A DNA stretch of 60,174 nucleotides. It comes from an uncultured Lachnobacterium sp. (GTDB lineage Bacteria; Bacillota; Clostridia; Lachnospirales; Lachnospiraceae). Shown piece after piece: positions 50,589 through 59,577 of this stretch (its first letter is position 1; every line of letters begins with the position of its first letter). The notes below the pieces were generated by a model. That model worked only from the letters and a program-made list of their open reading frames with translations. It did not search any database and was not told the DNA's origin. Made by a program: the position numbers and the translations under genes. The DNA is taken from the NCBI GenBank assembly GCA_900546625.1, contig URDU01000016.1:1-60174 (forward strand). The letters run 5' to 3'.

Positions 50589-50978
50589 CTATAGCCAATC
50601 CTGTTCTATTTTCTTCTGTAATTGTATAAACATATCATAATACTTTTCTTTGGTTTGACGTATAATATCCATTGCAATTGCCTGATTATATGCGTGTGCA
50701 ACATTATTTCTCGAAACCAATGCATCTAACCATAATTCTTCATCACTAATCATTCCCGCCTTGTAAGCTGTTTTTAAAATTGTTCTTGGCGATCCTGTTG
50801 CGCCCTCCGCATAACCAAAATTCTCTAATAGTTCTTTCATCGCCTTCCATGATTGTTCAAAACAGATTTCATATAATCCAACCATGCCAGCAATTTCCAC
50901 ATTTCCATATGGTTCTTTATAAGAAAAAATGTCATTCAAATTGACTAATGCAGCCTTAAAATTATCAAATTTTTTCAT
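50589..50978 (-). CDS. HEPN-domain protein, partner of the MNT nucleotidyltransferase
   Basis: This 129-residue all-helical protein belongs to the HI0074 / nucleotidyltransferase-substrate-binding family. It contains the HEPN motif Rx4H in SRNNVAHAYN (about 90-98). In known MNT-HEPN pairs the HEPN protein is an RNase toxin and the MNT protein silences it by AMP transfer; the HI0074 branch may instead be a non-toxic partner. It overlaps the MNT gene by 14 bases and ends 123 bases before the recombinase. It lies inside the interval flanked by the two hsdS direct repeats. Confidence 0.85.
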   Translation of the reverse strand: MKKFDNFKAALVNLNDIFSYKEPYGNVEIAGMVGLYEICFEQSWKAMKELLENFGYAEGATGSPRTILKTAYKAGMISDEELWLDALVSRNNVAHAYNQAIAMDIIRQTKEKYYDMFIQLQKKIEQDWL

Positions 50979-51276
50979 ATAGCACTACCCCCTCTCTTTT
51001 TATAGATTCCAACAATTCTTTTCTTACAGGCTTATCCAAATCCACTATATCAAATTCCAACAACGTTGAAGTTGTTTCGTCTACATCCAAAATAAAATGA
51101 CTACTGCTACCACCGCAAAATGCCAAATCTATATCACTTCGCTCTTTAAAATCACCTCGAGCTCTTGAACCAAAAAGAATTACTTTTTCAACACAATTCT
51201 TCTTCGCTAGCTGGATAATTTCCTGTAATACTTTACATTTTATTCCTGTTTTTTCAAAGGTACTATTTACATCCAT
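50965..51276 (-). CDS. MNT-type minimal nucleotidyltransferase (antitoxin-like)
   Basis: This 103-residue protein has the pol-beta nucleotidyltransferase signature GSRARGDFKERSDID (about 37-51), with the two metal-binding Asp residues, and a third acidic strand (LLEFDIVDLD). The ATG at 51276 with AGGAG five bases upstream is chosen; an ATG eleven codons earlier overlaps hsdS and has no site. In MNT-HEPN modules this subunit adds AMP to the HEPN partner. It starts 25 bases after hsdS, so it belongs to the hsdM-hsdS transcript, which is unusual for a free-standing toxin-antitoxin module. Confidence 0.88.
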   Translation of the reverse strand: MDVNSTFEKTGIKCKVLQEIIQLAKKNCVEKVILFGSRARGDFKERSDIDLAFCGGSSSHFILDVDETTSTLLEFDIVDLDKPVRKELLESIKREGVVLYEKI

Positions 51277-51301
51277 AAAGACTCCTATATTACTTCGTTT
51301 C

Positions 51302-52471
51302 TTATCCAAAATATTTCTGCATTAAACTATCAAACAATATTTGTGATTCATCCAATGCTTTCTGAACTGCAACTTTTGATTTGTTAACTTGATGGACAAA
51401 TCTAATAAATTCTTTTTGTAATTCAATCGGCGGGATGACCTGCTTGTACGCTTTCATGATTGCAGTGTTTAAATTTGGTTGTGTTCCAGCCGGAGCAATT
51501 GCTCTGAAATGTTCTGTCATCTGATTTAATGCTTGTAACAAAAATACTTTATCAAGTCTTTTGTCTATATCTTCCATTGCAAGCCATCCATCGTGAATGC
51601 ATCCGTCAAAAGTGATAATTCTCGCAAAACCTAATGAAACTCCACAGTTTGCAAATATTAAACTACCTTCTTTTACAAGTCTACTATTCTTTACCCCTTC
51701 TTTAATGATGTGTTCCTTTGTCGAACTCAAATATATATTGTCAGCTTCCGTAGCATCTCCGATTTTTATCCATGGAACATCACCACCTAAGAATTTTTCT
51801 ATAGGTCTTGGTGATCCTCCTCTAACAATAGTGCAAAGATTTCCTAAAAATTCACACTCCCAATTTTTATTATTAATATTAATATCACCAAACATCTCGA
51901 CAAATCGGGCCTTGATTAATTCATCTAATAGTAGTAATTCTAGTTGTCGCGATTTAATTATACTATATGCTCTATCCAGTTTTTCGCATATTAAAATCTG
52001 CTCATTTCTACTTCTTTCAGTCACCTCATATCTACGAACATACTCGTCTGTTTTCAAATTATGCAATCCTGTAGTTTTATTTTCAAATGCTCTTGTACCG
52101 CCTCGTTTATAATTAAAAAATAAAGAATAAAACACATATTTTGTATACCATAATTCTTGATTTTTCACACGAAGCAAGCCTGTAAAATTATTGAATAGAT
52201 ATGTATTTTCTTCACCATCAAAATATATAACCCTACCTACCGGAAACTTATCGCTTCCTCCAGACTTTTCTATAATAATATCTCCCTTTCGCAAATACTT
52301 TTCATCTAGATTTTTCTTTATAATTTTTCTTGTAACAATATCATTATAGTTTACCACCCCATCATTAGTAAAGTTAGTAGTCCTAATTACTGGTATGCCA
52401 TCACCAGTTTCATCATCAAATCCCCATTCTCCAGACACTGCTTTCCCAGTTATATCAATTAATCTTGCCAT
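51302..52471 (-). CDS. hsdS: Type I specificity subunit HsdS, complete copy
   Basis: This 389-residue subunit has two target-recognition domains (about 1-165 and 205-350) and two conserved helical regions (KARFVEMFGDI near 195, and the C-terminal KVAVQKALDESQILFDSLM). It fixes the DNA target of the HsdM/HsdR complex, each domain reading one half-site. It follows hsdM by 30 bases and is the expressed copy by position. The second half is the same as in the truncated copy at 48171-49259; the first domain is unrelated, so swapping would create a new target sequence. No frameshift is visible. Confidence 0.93.
   Translation of the reverse strand: MARLIDITGKAVSGEWGFDDETGDGIPVIRTTNFTNDGVVNYNDIVTRKIIKKNLDEKYLRKGDIIIEKSGGSDKFPVGRVIYFDGEENTYLFNNFTGLLRVKNQELWYTKYVFYSLFFNYKRGGTRAFENKTTGLHNLKTDEYVRRYEVTERSRNEQILICEKLDRAYSIIKSRQLELLLLDELIKARFVEMFGDININNKNWECEFLGNLCTIVRGGSPRPIEKFLGGDVPWIKIGDATEADNIYLSSTKEHIIKEGVKNSRLVKEGSLIFANCGVSLGFARIITFDGCIHDGWLAMEDIDKRLDKVFLLQALNQMTEHFRAIAPAGTQPNLNTAIMKAYKQVIPPIELQKEFIRFVHQVNKSKVAVQKALDESQILFDSLMQKYFG
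51374..51910 (-). repeat. 537-bp direct repeat, copy in complete hsdS
   Basis: Partner of 48252-48788. Recombination between the two would remove the recombinase, MNT, HEPN, the terminator and one first recognition domain. Confidence 0.9.
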
Positions 52472-52501
52472 TTATTTCACCCTACAAACACGAATTTGCT
52501 T

Positions 52502-53962
52502 TTACACATCCAACAGTTTCTTAAGCTCTGCCAGTTCACCCTGTATCTCACTTTCCAGAGCCTCAATCTTTCCTATTATCACTTCGGTTGGCTCATATTG
52601 CACAGCCTCATAGACTATTTCCTTGTACTTATTGATTGAAAGATCATAGTTATTTGAGACAATCTCATCAACCGGAACAAAGAAGCTCTGATCAGTTCTT
52701 TTTCTGTCAGTCTCTGCATCAAGATGATTGAATCTCTCAATAATATCCGGGATATCATTATCTGCGATTTCCTGACGTTTATCATCAAGGCTTAATCCAT
52801 CAGCCTTCATATCATAAAACCATACTTTGTCGGTATCACTTGAGCCTGTTTTTGTGAAAATAAGGATTGCTGTTGACACTCCTGCGTATGGCTTAAACAC
52901 TCCACTTGGCATTGATATGACTGCGTCGAGCTTATTGTTTTCAATGATTTCTTTTCTAATTTGTTTATGTGCTTTACTGCTGCCAAACAATACTCCATCA
53001 GGAACAATCACTGCCGCTCTGCCACCTTTTTTGAGTATACGCAAAAATAGTGCTAAGAAGAGCAGCTCTGTTTTCTTCGTCTTTGTCACTTTAAGCAAAT
53101 CTGCTGAAACCGCCTCATAGTCCAGACTTCCCTTAAACGGCGGATTTGCCAGAACTAAGCTGTATTTTTCAACATCCGTATTCTGCTCTGAAAGACTGTC
53201 CCTGTACGAAATATTAGGATTTTCCACACCATGAAGCAGCATATTCATAGCTCCGATTCGAAGCATGGTTCTGTCCATATCGTTACCATAAAACATAGTG
53301 TTATTGAAATGCTCAAGGCTCTCCTGATGAAGGAAAAGCTCCGGATGATTCGCTCTTAGATAGCTCTGTGCTTCTATCAGAAAGCCTGCACTTCCCATTG
53401 CCGGATCAATTATTGTATCATCCGGTACCGGTTTTACAAGCTCGACCATCATTTTTATGATATGTCGCGGTGTTCTGAACTGTCCATTAGTTCCGGCTGT
53501 TGCAACCTTTGAAAGAAGATACTCGTATAAATCTCCCTTAGAATCTTCATCTCCCAGCTCAAGCTTATCTATTCCATCGACTATTTTTGACAGCATTGCT
53601 GCGGTAGGAATCTTGAATATGGCATCTCCCATATATCTGGCATAGGCCGAATCCCCGTCCTGATGCAGATTCTTTATAAACGGAAACACTCCATTTAAGA
53701 CAAGCTCATACATTTCCTCTGCTGAACCGAGATTTTTGAATTTGCTCCAGCGGTATTTCTGACATTCACCCGGAAACATAGACTCATAGTCTACACCGAG
53801 AAAATTTGCCTCGTTTTCTTTTGTTGTCTCAACTTCATCAAGCTGCTTTATAAAGAGCAAATATGTAAACTGTTCTATAACATCTAATGGATTTGTGATG
53901 CCACCTGTCCAGAATGTTTCCCATATTTTATCTATTTTATTTCTTAATTCACCGGTAATCAT
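52502..53962 (-). CDS. hsdM: Type I DNA methyltransferase subunit HsdM
   Basis: This 486-residue N6-adenine methyltransferase has the helical N-terminal HsdM domain (about 5-130), the SAM-binding motif DPAMGSAGF (about 187-195) and the catalytic motif ANPPFKG (about 275). Together with HsdS it methylates the host sites. The ATG at 53962 follows AGGAGG. It begins only 32 bases after the esterase stop (53994), so its promoter is either within that gene or shared with that operon, which is odd for a mobile island boundary. It heads the transcript hsdM-hsdS-MNT-HEPN-recombinase. Confidence 0.95.
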   Translation of the reverse strand: MITGELRNKIDKIWETFWTGGITNPLDVIEQFTYLLFIKQLDEVETTKENEANFLGVDYESMFPGECQKYRWSKFKNLGSAEEMYELVLNGVFPFIKNLHQDGDSAYARYMGDAIFKIPTAAMLSKIVDGIDKLELGDEDSKGDLYEYLLSKVATAGTNGQFRTPRHIIKMMVELVKPVPDDTIIDPAMGSAGFLIEAQSYLRANHPELFLHQESLEHFNNTMFYGNDMDRTMLRIGAMNMLLHGVENPNISYRDSLSEQNTDVEKYSLVLANPPFKGSLDYEAVSADLLKVTKTKKTELLFLALFLRILKKGGRAAVIVPDGVLFGSSKAHKQIRKEIIENNKLDAVISMPSGVFKPYAGVSTAILIFTKTGSSDTDKVWFYDMKADGLSLDDKRQEIADNDIPDIIERFNHLDAETDRKRTDQSFFVPVDEIVSNNYDLSINKYKEIVYEAVQYEPTEVIIGKIEALESEIQGELAELKKLLDV

Positions 53963-53993
53963 TATCTGCTTCTCCTCCTAGTACATCTTACAG

Positions 53994-55127
53994 CTATTCT
54001 TCCTCTTTAATCACCTTTAGGAAGCGCTTGACCTCTGCCCATGCACGCTTGGACTCCGGGAAATTGAGGTATCCCATCTGGAACACATGAAACATACCCT
54101 CGTACACTGACAGGCGTACCTTAACGCCCTGGTTTCTGGCCTTTGCAGCGGCATCGACCGAGTCAGATAAGAGCATCTCTATTGAGCCAGCCTGTATGAG
54201 CATTGGAGGAAAGCCTCTGAAATCACCAAACAGCGGCGATATGTATGGATCCATTTTATCGTGGTCACCGGGATAGTCATTCACGTAGATGAGACTATCC
54301 CTTGTGTTTCCAAACAGAGGGTCCTTTTCATAGTTTGTCTCGTAGGATTCTCCGCCTGCTGTGAGGTCGGTCCATGGTGACATGGCTACTATTCCTGCCG
54401 GAAGCGGCATGTCGTGGTCGCGAAGATACATGGTAAGGCACATTGCAAGGCCTCCGCCTGCTGAGTCTCCTGCCAGCACAATCTGTGAGCCAAACCAGCC
54501 CTGTGACAAAAGCCATTTATAGCAGGCTATGGCATCCTCCAGTGCTGCCGGATACGGATGCTCCGGTGCCACGCGATAGTCAGGCGTGAGCACTGAGCAG
54601 CCATCACTTACCTCATTATAAAGGCCTGCAAACACATAGTATGCATTGCGCACCGCACCCATGTAACCACCACCGTGCAGCTGCAGTATCACACGCTCTG
54701 TATTTGGATTTTCCTTTGAGGATAAGAGCTTCATAGTGAAACCGCCCATGTCTATATCCTCTGTCACAAAGCAGTCCGGAACAAGCCATGCAGGTTCCCT
54801 CATTCGCTTCCTGAGCTCTCCGGATTTTATTTTTTTGCCGATTGCAAGGTCATTTGTGATATGACCCATCAGATTAGCAAGGATTTTGCCCTGTATACTG
54901 ACTTCTTCCTCTGCCACGGCTGCATCGCTATGAGCTTTTTCCTCGTGCTCATTTTTCATGGCAGATAAGGGATTCTTAAATGTCTTTTCCAGCTTATTTC
55001 CTAATGTTTCTATTAATCCAGCTTCATTATCACCATTTCTGTCAGCGTTTTCAATTTCCGGATGGTAGCTTCCCATCTCTTCATCCTCAAACATATGCGA
55101 ATTTCCTATTCCATGAAAGCCTATCAT
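53994..55127 (-). CDS. HSL-type alpha/beta-hydrolase (esterase)
   Basis: This 377-residue enzyme has an N-terminal extension of about 125 residues and a hormone-sensitive-lipase-type core. Visible are the oxyanion motif HGGGYMG (about 150), the nucleophile in GDSAGGG (Ser about 222), an acid residue in the segment after LIQAGSIE and the catalytic His in EGMFHVFQM. It hydrolyses short acyl esters. Its start overlaps the end of the membrane protein gene by four bases (ATGA), and that gene in turn overlaps the acyltransferase gene, so the three make a tight operon. Together they may add, carry and remove an acyl group on an envelope component; the substrate is unknown. Confidence 0.88.
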   Translation of the reverse strand: MIGFHGIGNSHMFEDEEMGSYHPEIENADRNGDNEAGLIETLGNKLEKTFKNPLSAMKNEHEEKAHSDAAVAEEEVSIQGKILANLMGHITNDLAIGKKIKSGELRKRMREPAWLVPDCFVTEDIDMGGFTMKLLSSKENPNTERVILQLHGGGYMGAVRNAYYVFAGLYNEVSDGCSVLTPDYRVAPEHPYPAALEDAIACYKWLLSQGWFGSQIVLAGDSAGGGLAMCLTMYLRDHDMPLPAGIVAMSPWTDLTAGGESYETNYEKDPLFGNTRDSLIYVNDYPGDHDKMDPYISPLFGDFRGFPPMLIQAGSIEMLLSDSVDAAAKARNQGVKVRLSVYEGMFHVFQMGYLNFPESKRAWAEVKRFLKVIKEEE

Positions 55128-55963
55128 ATATGAAATCTCCGTTTCAGCTCTGTTCTGGCTCTTTTGTCACCGATAATCAGTGTTCCGAGGAACAAAAACA
55201 GCGATGCTCCCATCGCTCCCATTGCCAGATATGGGAACCATATGACCTTGACTGCCACAAGTATCATCGCAATCACGCTCATCAGCACAAGAAAAAGCTG
55301 CATCATCATGTAGCTCTGCCAGTTTCTTATGTTTACTATCATAAGTATAATTGTTGCAAGAACCATCGCCAGTATGGCACTTGGGAACACAAATGTGAGT
55401 GCCCATCCACTGGCTCCTGTGAGCAGGTCTATGCCCTCGAGAAACAGCACCGTGAATACAAATGTGCTTACAATTTTAAATATATATCCATTTCTTCCTA
55501 CTATTGCCAGGCGAAGTGTCACATTCGCATAGATTACAACAAGAAGAACTATAATGCTCCAGTTTATCTCCCGGTCTGTCATGTAATCAACAGTTGTCAG
55601 CACAATCTGTCCGACTATAGACAGAAACAATATGATATTTTCCAGTAATCTGTACTTTCTTGAAGCGCCCTTGACGTCCGGGTATCTCGTACCGTTGTCA
55701 TGGCTTGCTGTACTTTTTTCAAATTTCGCCGTGCCATCTGTCGGTTTTTCTGCGCTGTCAGTGTCGTTAGTGCCATTTATAAGCTTTGCTGCACTATCTG
55801 TATCGCCGGTGCTCTCATCCGACACATTATTATGCTGTCCAAAAGCTCCTGCTATGTTCTTATGGTCCGATGACATGTCAACCGATGCCACAACCTGTTG
55901 GCAGAGCGGGCATTTATCGGTATTATCGGTTATATAAACACCGCATTTCATGCATTTAGTCAT
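55124..55963 (-). CDS. Zinc-ribbon membrane protein with six helices (DUF6320-like)
   Basis: This 279-residue protein starts with a zinc ribbon (CMKCG and CPLCQ, about 4-22), then a low-complexity Asp/Ser/Thr/Asn segment with repeats of DGT and TDSA (about 40-85), and six membrane helices (about 100-270). The ATG at 55963 with GGAGAG four bases upstream is the start. I recall this family as DUF6320, often encoded between an acyltransferase and an alpha/beta-hydrolase in Firmicutes; function is unknown. It overlaps both neighbours. The helices suggest it is the membrane platform or acyl carrier/channel of the trio. Confidence 0.78.
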   Translation of the reverse strand: MTKCMKCGVYITDNTDKCPLCQQVVASVDMSSDHKNIAGAFGQHNNVSDESTGDTDSAAKLINGTNDTDSAEKPTDGTAKFEKSTASHDNGTRYPDVKGASRKYRLLENIILFLSIVGQIVLTTVDYMTDREINWSIIVLLVVIYANVTLRLAIVGRNGYIFKIVSTFVFTVLFLEGIDLLTGASGWALTFVFPSAILAMVLATIILMIVNIRNWQSYMMMQLFLVLMSVIAMILVAVKVIWFPYLAMGAMGASLFLFLGTLIIGDKRARTELKRRFHI

Positions 55964-57233
55964 AATACTCTCCATTTGTTTCAATTGTCACATCCACTCC
56001 GTCATTCACAAGCTTCCTAAAAAAGCTTCTCTGAATCATCGTATCTGCCAGAATAGATGAAAAAGTAAACACCAGTGTGTCATTGTAGGAGCAGATGGTG
56101 CCCTTCATCGGCTGTCCCTTTGACATAGGTATAAAGGAATAAAAGCCTGTTATATACGGCTCGTATTCCGGCTCCACCTTTATATTTCCAATATTGGTGA
56201 TAGTGGTGGTGTTTGCCAGTGCCGACTGCGTATAGACCGCCTTCATTGCCAGATTTTTTATAAAAAGAGGCACCGGTCTCATCAGGATATTTTTCTGATT
56301 TGATACACTGTATGAGAAAAGGTCCTCCAAATGCTCCTTTGAAATCTGTGAATTGATAGAATCCGTCACTATTTTAAGCACCTCCTCAAATGTGTAGGTG
56401 CTGTTTTGCGGCCTGAACTCAGCAGATATCATGACGAAAAAGTTCTTTGTGGTCACTGAGTCAAAATAAGGACGAAGATTCACCGGAACCGCAACCCTGA
56501 CAGGCATATCGTTTGGCATGCCGTGAAAACACTCCTGATAAACACTCCACACAAAGCATGCCACCAAATAATCATTTATAGAAACTCCATACCTGTGGCA
56601 GACCTGCTTCAGCTGCGATACGGGCATCATGCCATGTATCAGTCCAAACTCTCCATCCGGTACCTTTTCCAGCTTTAAAAGATAAGCCTTCTGCCTGTTA
56701 AAGCCACTTGGCTTGCTCGATTTGTAGTTCTTTACAAAGCTGTCCTCTCTATTTAGGGATGTGCCCTGCGTCAGCGAATCGCCCTTTAGCTTTGCAAGCG
56801 TGGGATGTGTGAGACGCAGATACTGGTAGGTTAGCTCCCTAAGGAAATTGATGCCGCCCATGCCGTCCGTCAGCACATGGAATACCTCAAGATTTATTCT
56901 GTTCTTATAATATGTCACTCTGAAAAGATAGCTGTGATTCTTGTTCGGTCTTATGAATCTGCACGGAAATGTATTTTCCTCATGCACCTTTGGTGCCTTT
57001 TTGCCATTTTCCTCAAAATAGTTCCAGAACACTCCCATCCTGAGTCTCACATTAAACAGACCAAACTTCGGAAGCACTATATCCAGCGCCTCCTGCAGCT
57101 TTTCACTGTCAATCTCATCAGTTAAGGTGACTGAAATCCTATATACATTTGTCATGCTCTCCCCCGCTATACTAGGGAAAAGATTTGCTGTGTTGTCCAG
57201 CTTGTCCCAGCGGATTGAACGCGTTTTCGACAT
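55956..57233 (-). CDS. Condensation-superfamily acyltransferase
   Basis: This 425-residue protein belongs to the BAHD/condensation/alcohol-acetyltransferase superfamily. The catalytic HxxxDG motif is seen as HVLTDGMGG (about 125), and the second-half motif region lies near DYLVACFVW and PVRVAVPVNLR (about 235-270). The ATG at 57233 has GAGG eight bases upstream; the frame is open further upstream, but no site supports an earlier start. Such enzymes transfer acyl groups from CoA or carrier proteins to alcohols or amines. No adenylation or carrier domain is near, so this is not a peptide synthetase. It is the first of three overlapping genes. Confidence 0.85.
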   Translation of the reverse strand: MSKTRSIRWDKLDNTANLFPSIAGESMTNVYRISVTLTDEIDSEKLQEALDIVLPKFGLFNVRLRMGVFWNYFEENGKKAPKVHEENTFPCRFIRPNKNHSYLFRVTYYKNRINLEVFHVLTDGMGGINFLRELTYQYLRLTHPTLAKLKGDSLTQGTSLNREDSFVKNYKSSKPSGFNRQKAYLLKLEKVPDGEFGLIHGMMPVSQLKQVCHRYGVSINDYLVACFVWSVYQECFHGMPNDMPVRVAVPVNLRPYFDSVTTKNFFVMISAEFRPQNSTYTFEEVLKIVTDSINSQISKEHLEDLFSYSVSNQKNILMRPVPLFIKNLAMKAVYTQSALANTTTITNIGNIKVEPEYEPYITGFYSFIPMSKGQPMKGTICSYNDTLVFTFSSILADTMIQRSFFRKLVNDGVDVTIETNGEYYD

Positions 57234-57276
57234 TTTAAATTCCTCGCTTATTATAATGATATAGCGAAGCAGCGCT

Positions 57277-58524
57277 CTAATCGAGCCTGCCGTACACCTC
57301 CATCGGCACATATGCCTTTATCTGTATCCCATCGGCCACATATTCCTCCGACACAAGCTCGCCCTGTTTTCTGATGAGCTGTATCACGCCTGCCTTATCA
57401 TATGGGATAATTCTCTCGATATATATCTTGTTTTCTCTTAGTATCTCCTCTAAAAGGGATTTTACCTCATCTAATCCCATATCCTTTGCTGCTGAAATAT
57501 TAAGAGTATAGTCCGCCCTGAAATCATGCAGTGGTTCGCTGTCTGTGCGGGCATCCTGCTTATTAAAAAGTGTGACAAATTTCTTGTCTTTTACACCTAA
57601 ATCGTCCAATGTCTGATAGGTTATGAACATCTGCTTTTCGCGCTGCATGTTTGATGCGTCCACCACATGGAAAATGATGTCAGCGTACTTTGCCTCCTCG
57701 AGCGTACTCTTGAAGGCTTCTATCAGATGATGCGGCAGCTTCCTGATAAAACCGACCGTATCAGTTAAAAGTACCTGCTGTTTGCCATCAAGCGCGAGAA
57801 TGCGCGTTGTCGGATCAAGCGTTGCAAAAAGCTTATCCTCCTCAAGCACATCTGCTTCTGTCAGGTGATTTAACAGCGTGGACTTACCTGCGTTAGTATA
57901 TCCTACTATCGCAACAACCGGTACCTTGTTTTTCTCACGCTTTGCCCTTGTGATATCTCTGTGCTTCTGCACCTCTTTCAGCTCCCTGCGAAGCTGTGCT
58001 ATCCTGTCATTTATGAGACGGCGGTCCACCTCAAGCTTTTTCTCTCCGGGACCCCTTGTTCCTATTCCACCTCCAAGCCTCGACATTGACTTTCCAAGCC
58101 CTGACAAACGGCTTAATCTGTACTTGAGCTGAGCCAGCTCAACCTGTATCTTGCCCTCACTTGTTGTGGCTCTTGATGCGAAAATATCAAGGATGACAAG
58201 TGTTCTGTCCATGACCTTTGTGTCAAGGTACGTCTCCAGATTCTTCTGCTGTGCCGGACTCAGCTCATCATCACACACAATGCCTGTTGCCCCTGTACTC
58301 TCCACAAGCTCTGCAATCTCTGCCACCTTGCCGGTGCCGACATACGTGCCCGGATGAATTTTTTCTCTTCTTTGGATAAGTGTGCCTACAACTGTCGCGC
58401 CGGCTGTCTTTACCAGCTCCGCAAGCTCTGAAAGTGAATCATCCGCATCATCACCATCCTGCTCACTCACTCCGACGAGCACTACTCTCTCCTCAATATC
58501 CTCTATCTTAATAGTATCTGCCAT
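57277..58524 (-). CDS. hflX: Ribosome-associated GTPase HflX
   Basis: This 415-residue GTPase has the HflX N-terminal domain (about 10-190, with GTYVGTGK and the GIGTRGPGE motif) and a G domain with GYTNAGKST (P-loop, about 207), DTVGFIRKLP (G3, about 250) and NKQD (G4). HflX binds ribosomes and splits stalled 70S particles under heat or antibiotic stress. It follows the TPR lipoprotein gene by three bases and is thus in the same transcript. Length and motifs are normal. Confidence 0.96.
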   Translation of the reverse strand: MADTIKIEDIEERVVLVGVSEQDGDDADDSLSELAELVKTAGATVVGTLIQRREKIHPGTYVGTGKVAEIAELVESTGATGIVCDDELSPAQQKNLETYLDTKVMDRTLVILDIFASRATTSEGKIQVELAQLKYRLSRLSGLGKSMSRLGGGIGTRGPGEKKLEVDRRLINDRIAQLRRELKEVQKHRDITRAKREKNKVPVVAIVGYTNAGKSTLLNHLTEADVLEEDKLFATLDPTTRILALDGKQQVLLTDTVGFIRKLPHHLIEAFKSTLEEAKYADIIFHVVDASNMQREKQMFITYQTLDDLGVKDKKFVTLFNKQDARTDSEPLHDFRADYTLNISAAKDMGLDEVKSLLEEILRENKIYIERIIPYDKAGVIQLIRKQGELVSEEYVADGIQIKAYVPMEVYGRLD

Positions 58525-58527
58525 AAT

Positions 58528-59490
58528 CTATCTGGTCTCCAAAAACTGATATTCTCTTGCTGCATCCTCATCATCAGGATAATCCTTCATGTATTCCTCC
58601 ATCTGGCTCTTTGCTGTGGCAAAATCACCGGAATACTCATATGCTATAATCATAGCCTTTGTTATCTGCTGCTTGTTCGGCACACTTTCAAGTTCAAGTG
58701 CGTTCTGAAAATAAGTAATCGCAGTGTCATAATTGCCATTGTCCATCTGCGCCTGGCCCATATTCATCAGATCATAAGAATCCGCCTCGCCGCTGTCTAA
58801 GTATTTCTTAAAATACTTCTGGGAGCTGTCATTGTCGCCCTGCTTCTGATATGCCTCACCCATATAGTAGTTTGCCTTGACAAGCTTCTCATCAATAGCC
58901 TTTTGCAGACTCTTTATTGCTGAATCATAATCTCCGAGCATGGTGTATATACGGCCTCTCTGCATATAGTCGTCAGCAGTTTTTGCCTTAAGCTTTAAGG
59001 CCTTATCCAGGTATTCCTTTCCCTGGTCATTCATGCCATACTTCGACAGGGTCTCATAAACACCAAGATAGAGCTCATAATTATCATCATTCTCACTGAG
59101 CGCCGTCTTAAAATCCTTCATGCCCTTGTCTGAATCATTCTTGGCAAAATATATACAGCCCCTCAGATAGTATGCATCAGAATCCTTATTATAGTCTATG
59201 ATGGCCGTATATGTATCAATCGCTCCATCCACGTCACCGCTTAAATACTGTGCCTTGGCCTTGTAATAGCATATGTCAAGCTCCTCGGCTCCTACTGAGC
59301 CAACCGACTGGTCCAGTGCCTTCTGAAATGCATCGACCGCATCATCATAGCTGCCGTTTTCTATACAGTTGATGCCATACTGTCTGTACGCATCCTTGTC
59401 CTTTGCCTTGTCGCCGGAGCCACAGCCGGTAAGCATGCCTGCTGTGAGCGCCACGGTGAGCGTAAGTGCCATAAATTTATTCTTTATCAT
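58528..59490 (-). CDS. TPR-repeat lipoprotein
   Basis: This 320-residue lipoprotein has a signal with lipobox LTGC (about residue 22) and then about eight TPR units (from 38 to 310), seen as repeated A/Y-x-x-G/A helices such as YYLRGCIYFAKNDSDKGMKDF and ENALELE. TPR arrays bind partner proteins, so it is a scaffold on the outer face of the membrane. The ATG at 59490 has GGAG eight bases upstream. It has a good promoter at 59550-59522 and is followed by hflX. No enzymatic domain is present; partner unknown. Confidence 0.9.
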   Translation of the reverse strand: MIKNKFMALTLTVALTAGMLTGCGSGDKAKDKDAYRQYGINCIENGSYDDAVDAFQKALDQSVGSVGAEELDICYYKAKAQYLSGDVDGAIDTYTAIIDYNKDSDAYYLRGCIYFAKNDSDKGMKDFKTALSENDDNYELYLGVYETLSKYGMNDQGKEYLDKALKLKAKTADDYMQRGRIYTMLGDYDSAIKSLQKAIDEKLVKANYYMGEAYQKQGDNDSSQKYFKKYLDSGEADSYDLMNMGQAQMDNGNYDTAITYFQNALELESVPNKQQITKAMIIAYEYSGDFATAKSQMEEYMKDYPDDEDAAREYQFLETR

Positions 59491-59521
59491 AATAGTTCTC
59501 CATGTGTATAGTCTTCCCCTT

Positions 59522-59550
59522 ATTATATATGTATTTGCCAAACTTGTAAA
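59522..59550 (-). promoter_or_regulatory. Promoter of the TPR lipoprotein-hflX operon
   Basis: On the minus strand TTTACA (59550-59545), a 17-base spacer and TATAAT (59527-59522), about 30 bases before the start codon. Confidence 0.75.
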
Positions 59551-59577
59551 TCCCGCCCTTACATTTCTACCAATGTG

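Noticed and set aside
54980..55648. 222-codon Cys/His-rich plus-strand frame
   Set aside because: It is the reverse complement of the six-helix protein and esterase genes; the composition arises from the hydrophobic codons on the other strand.
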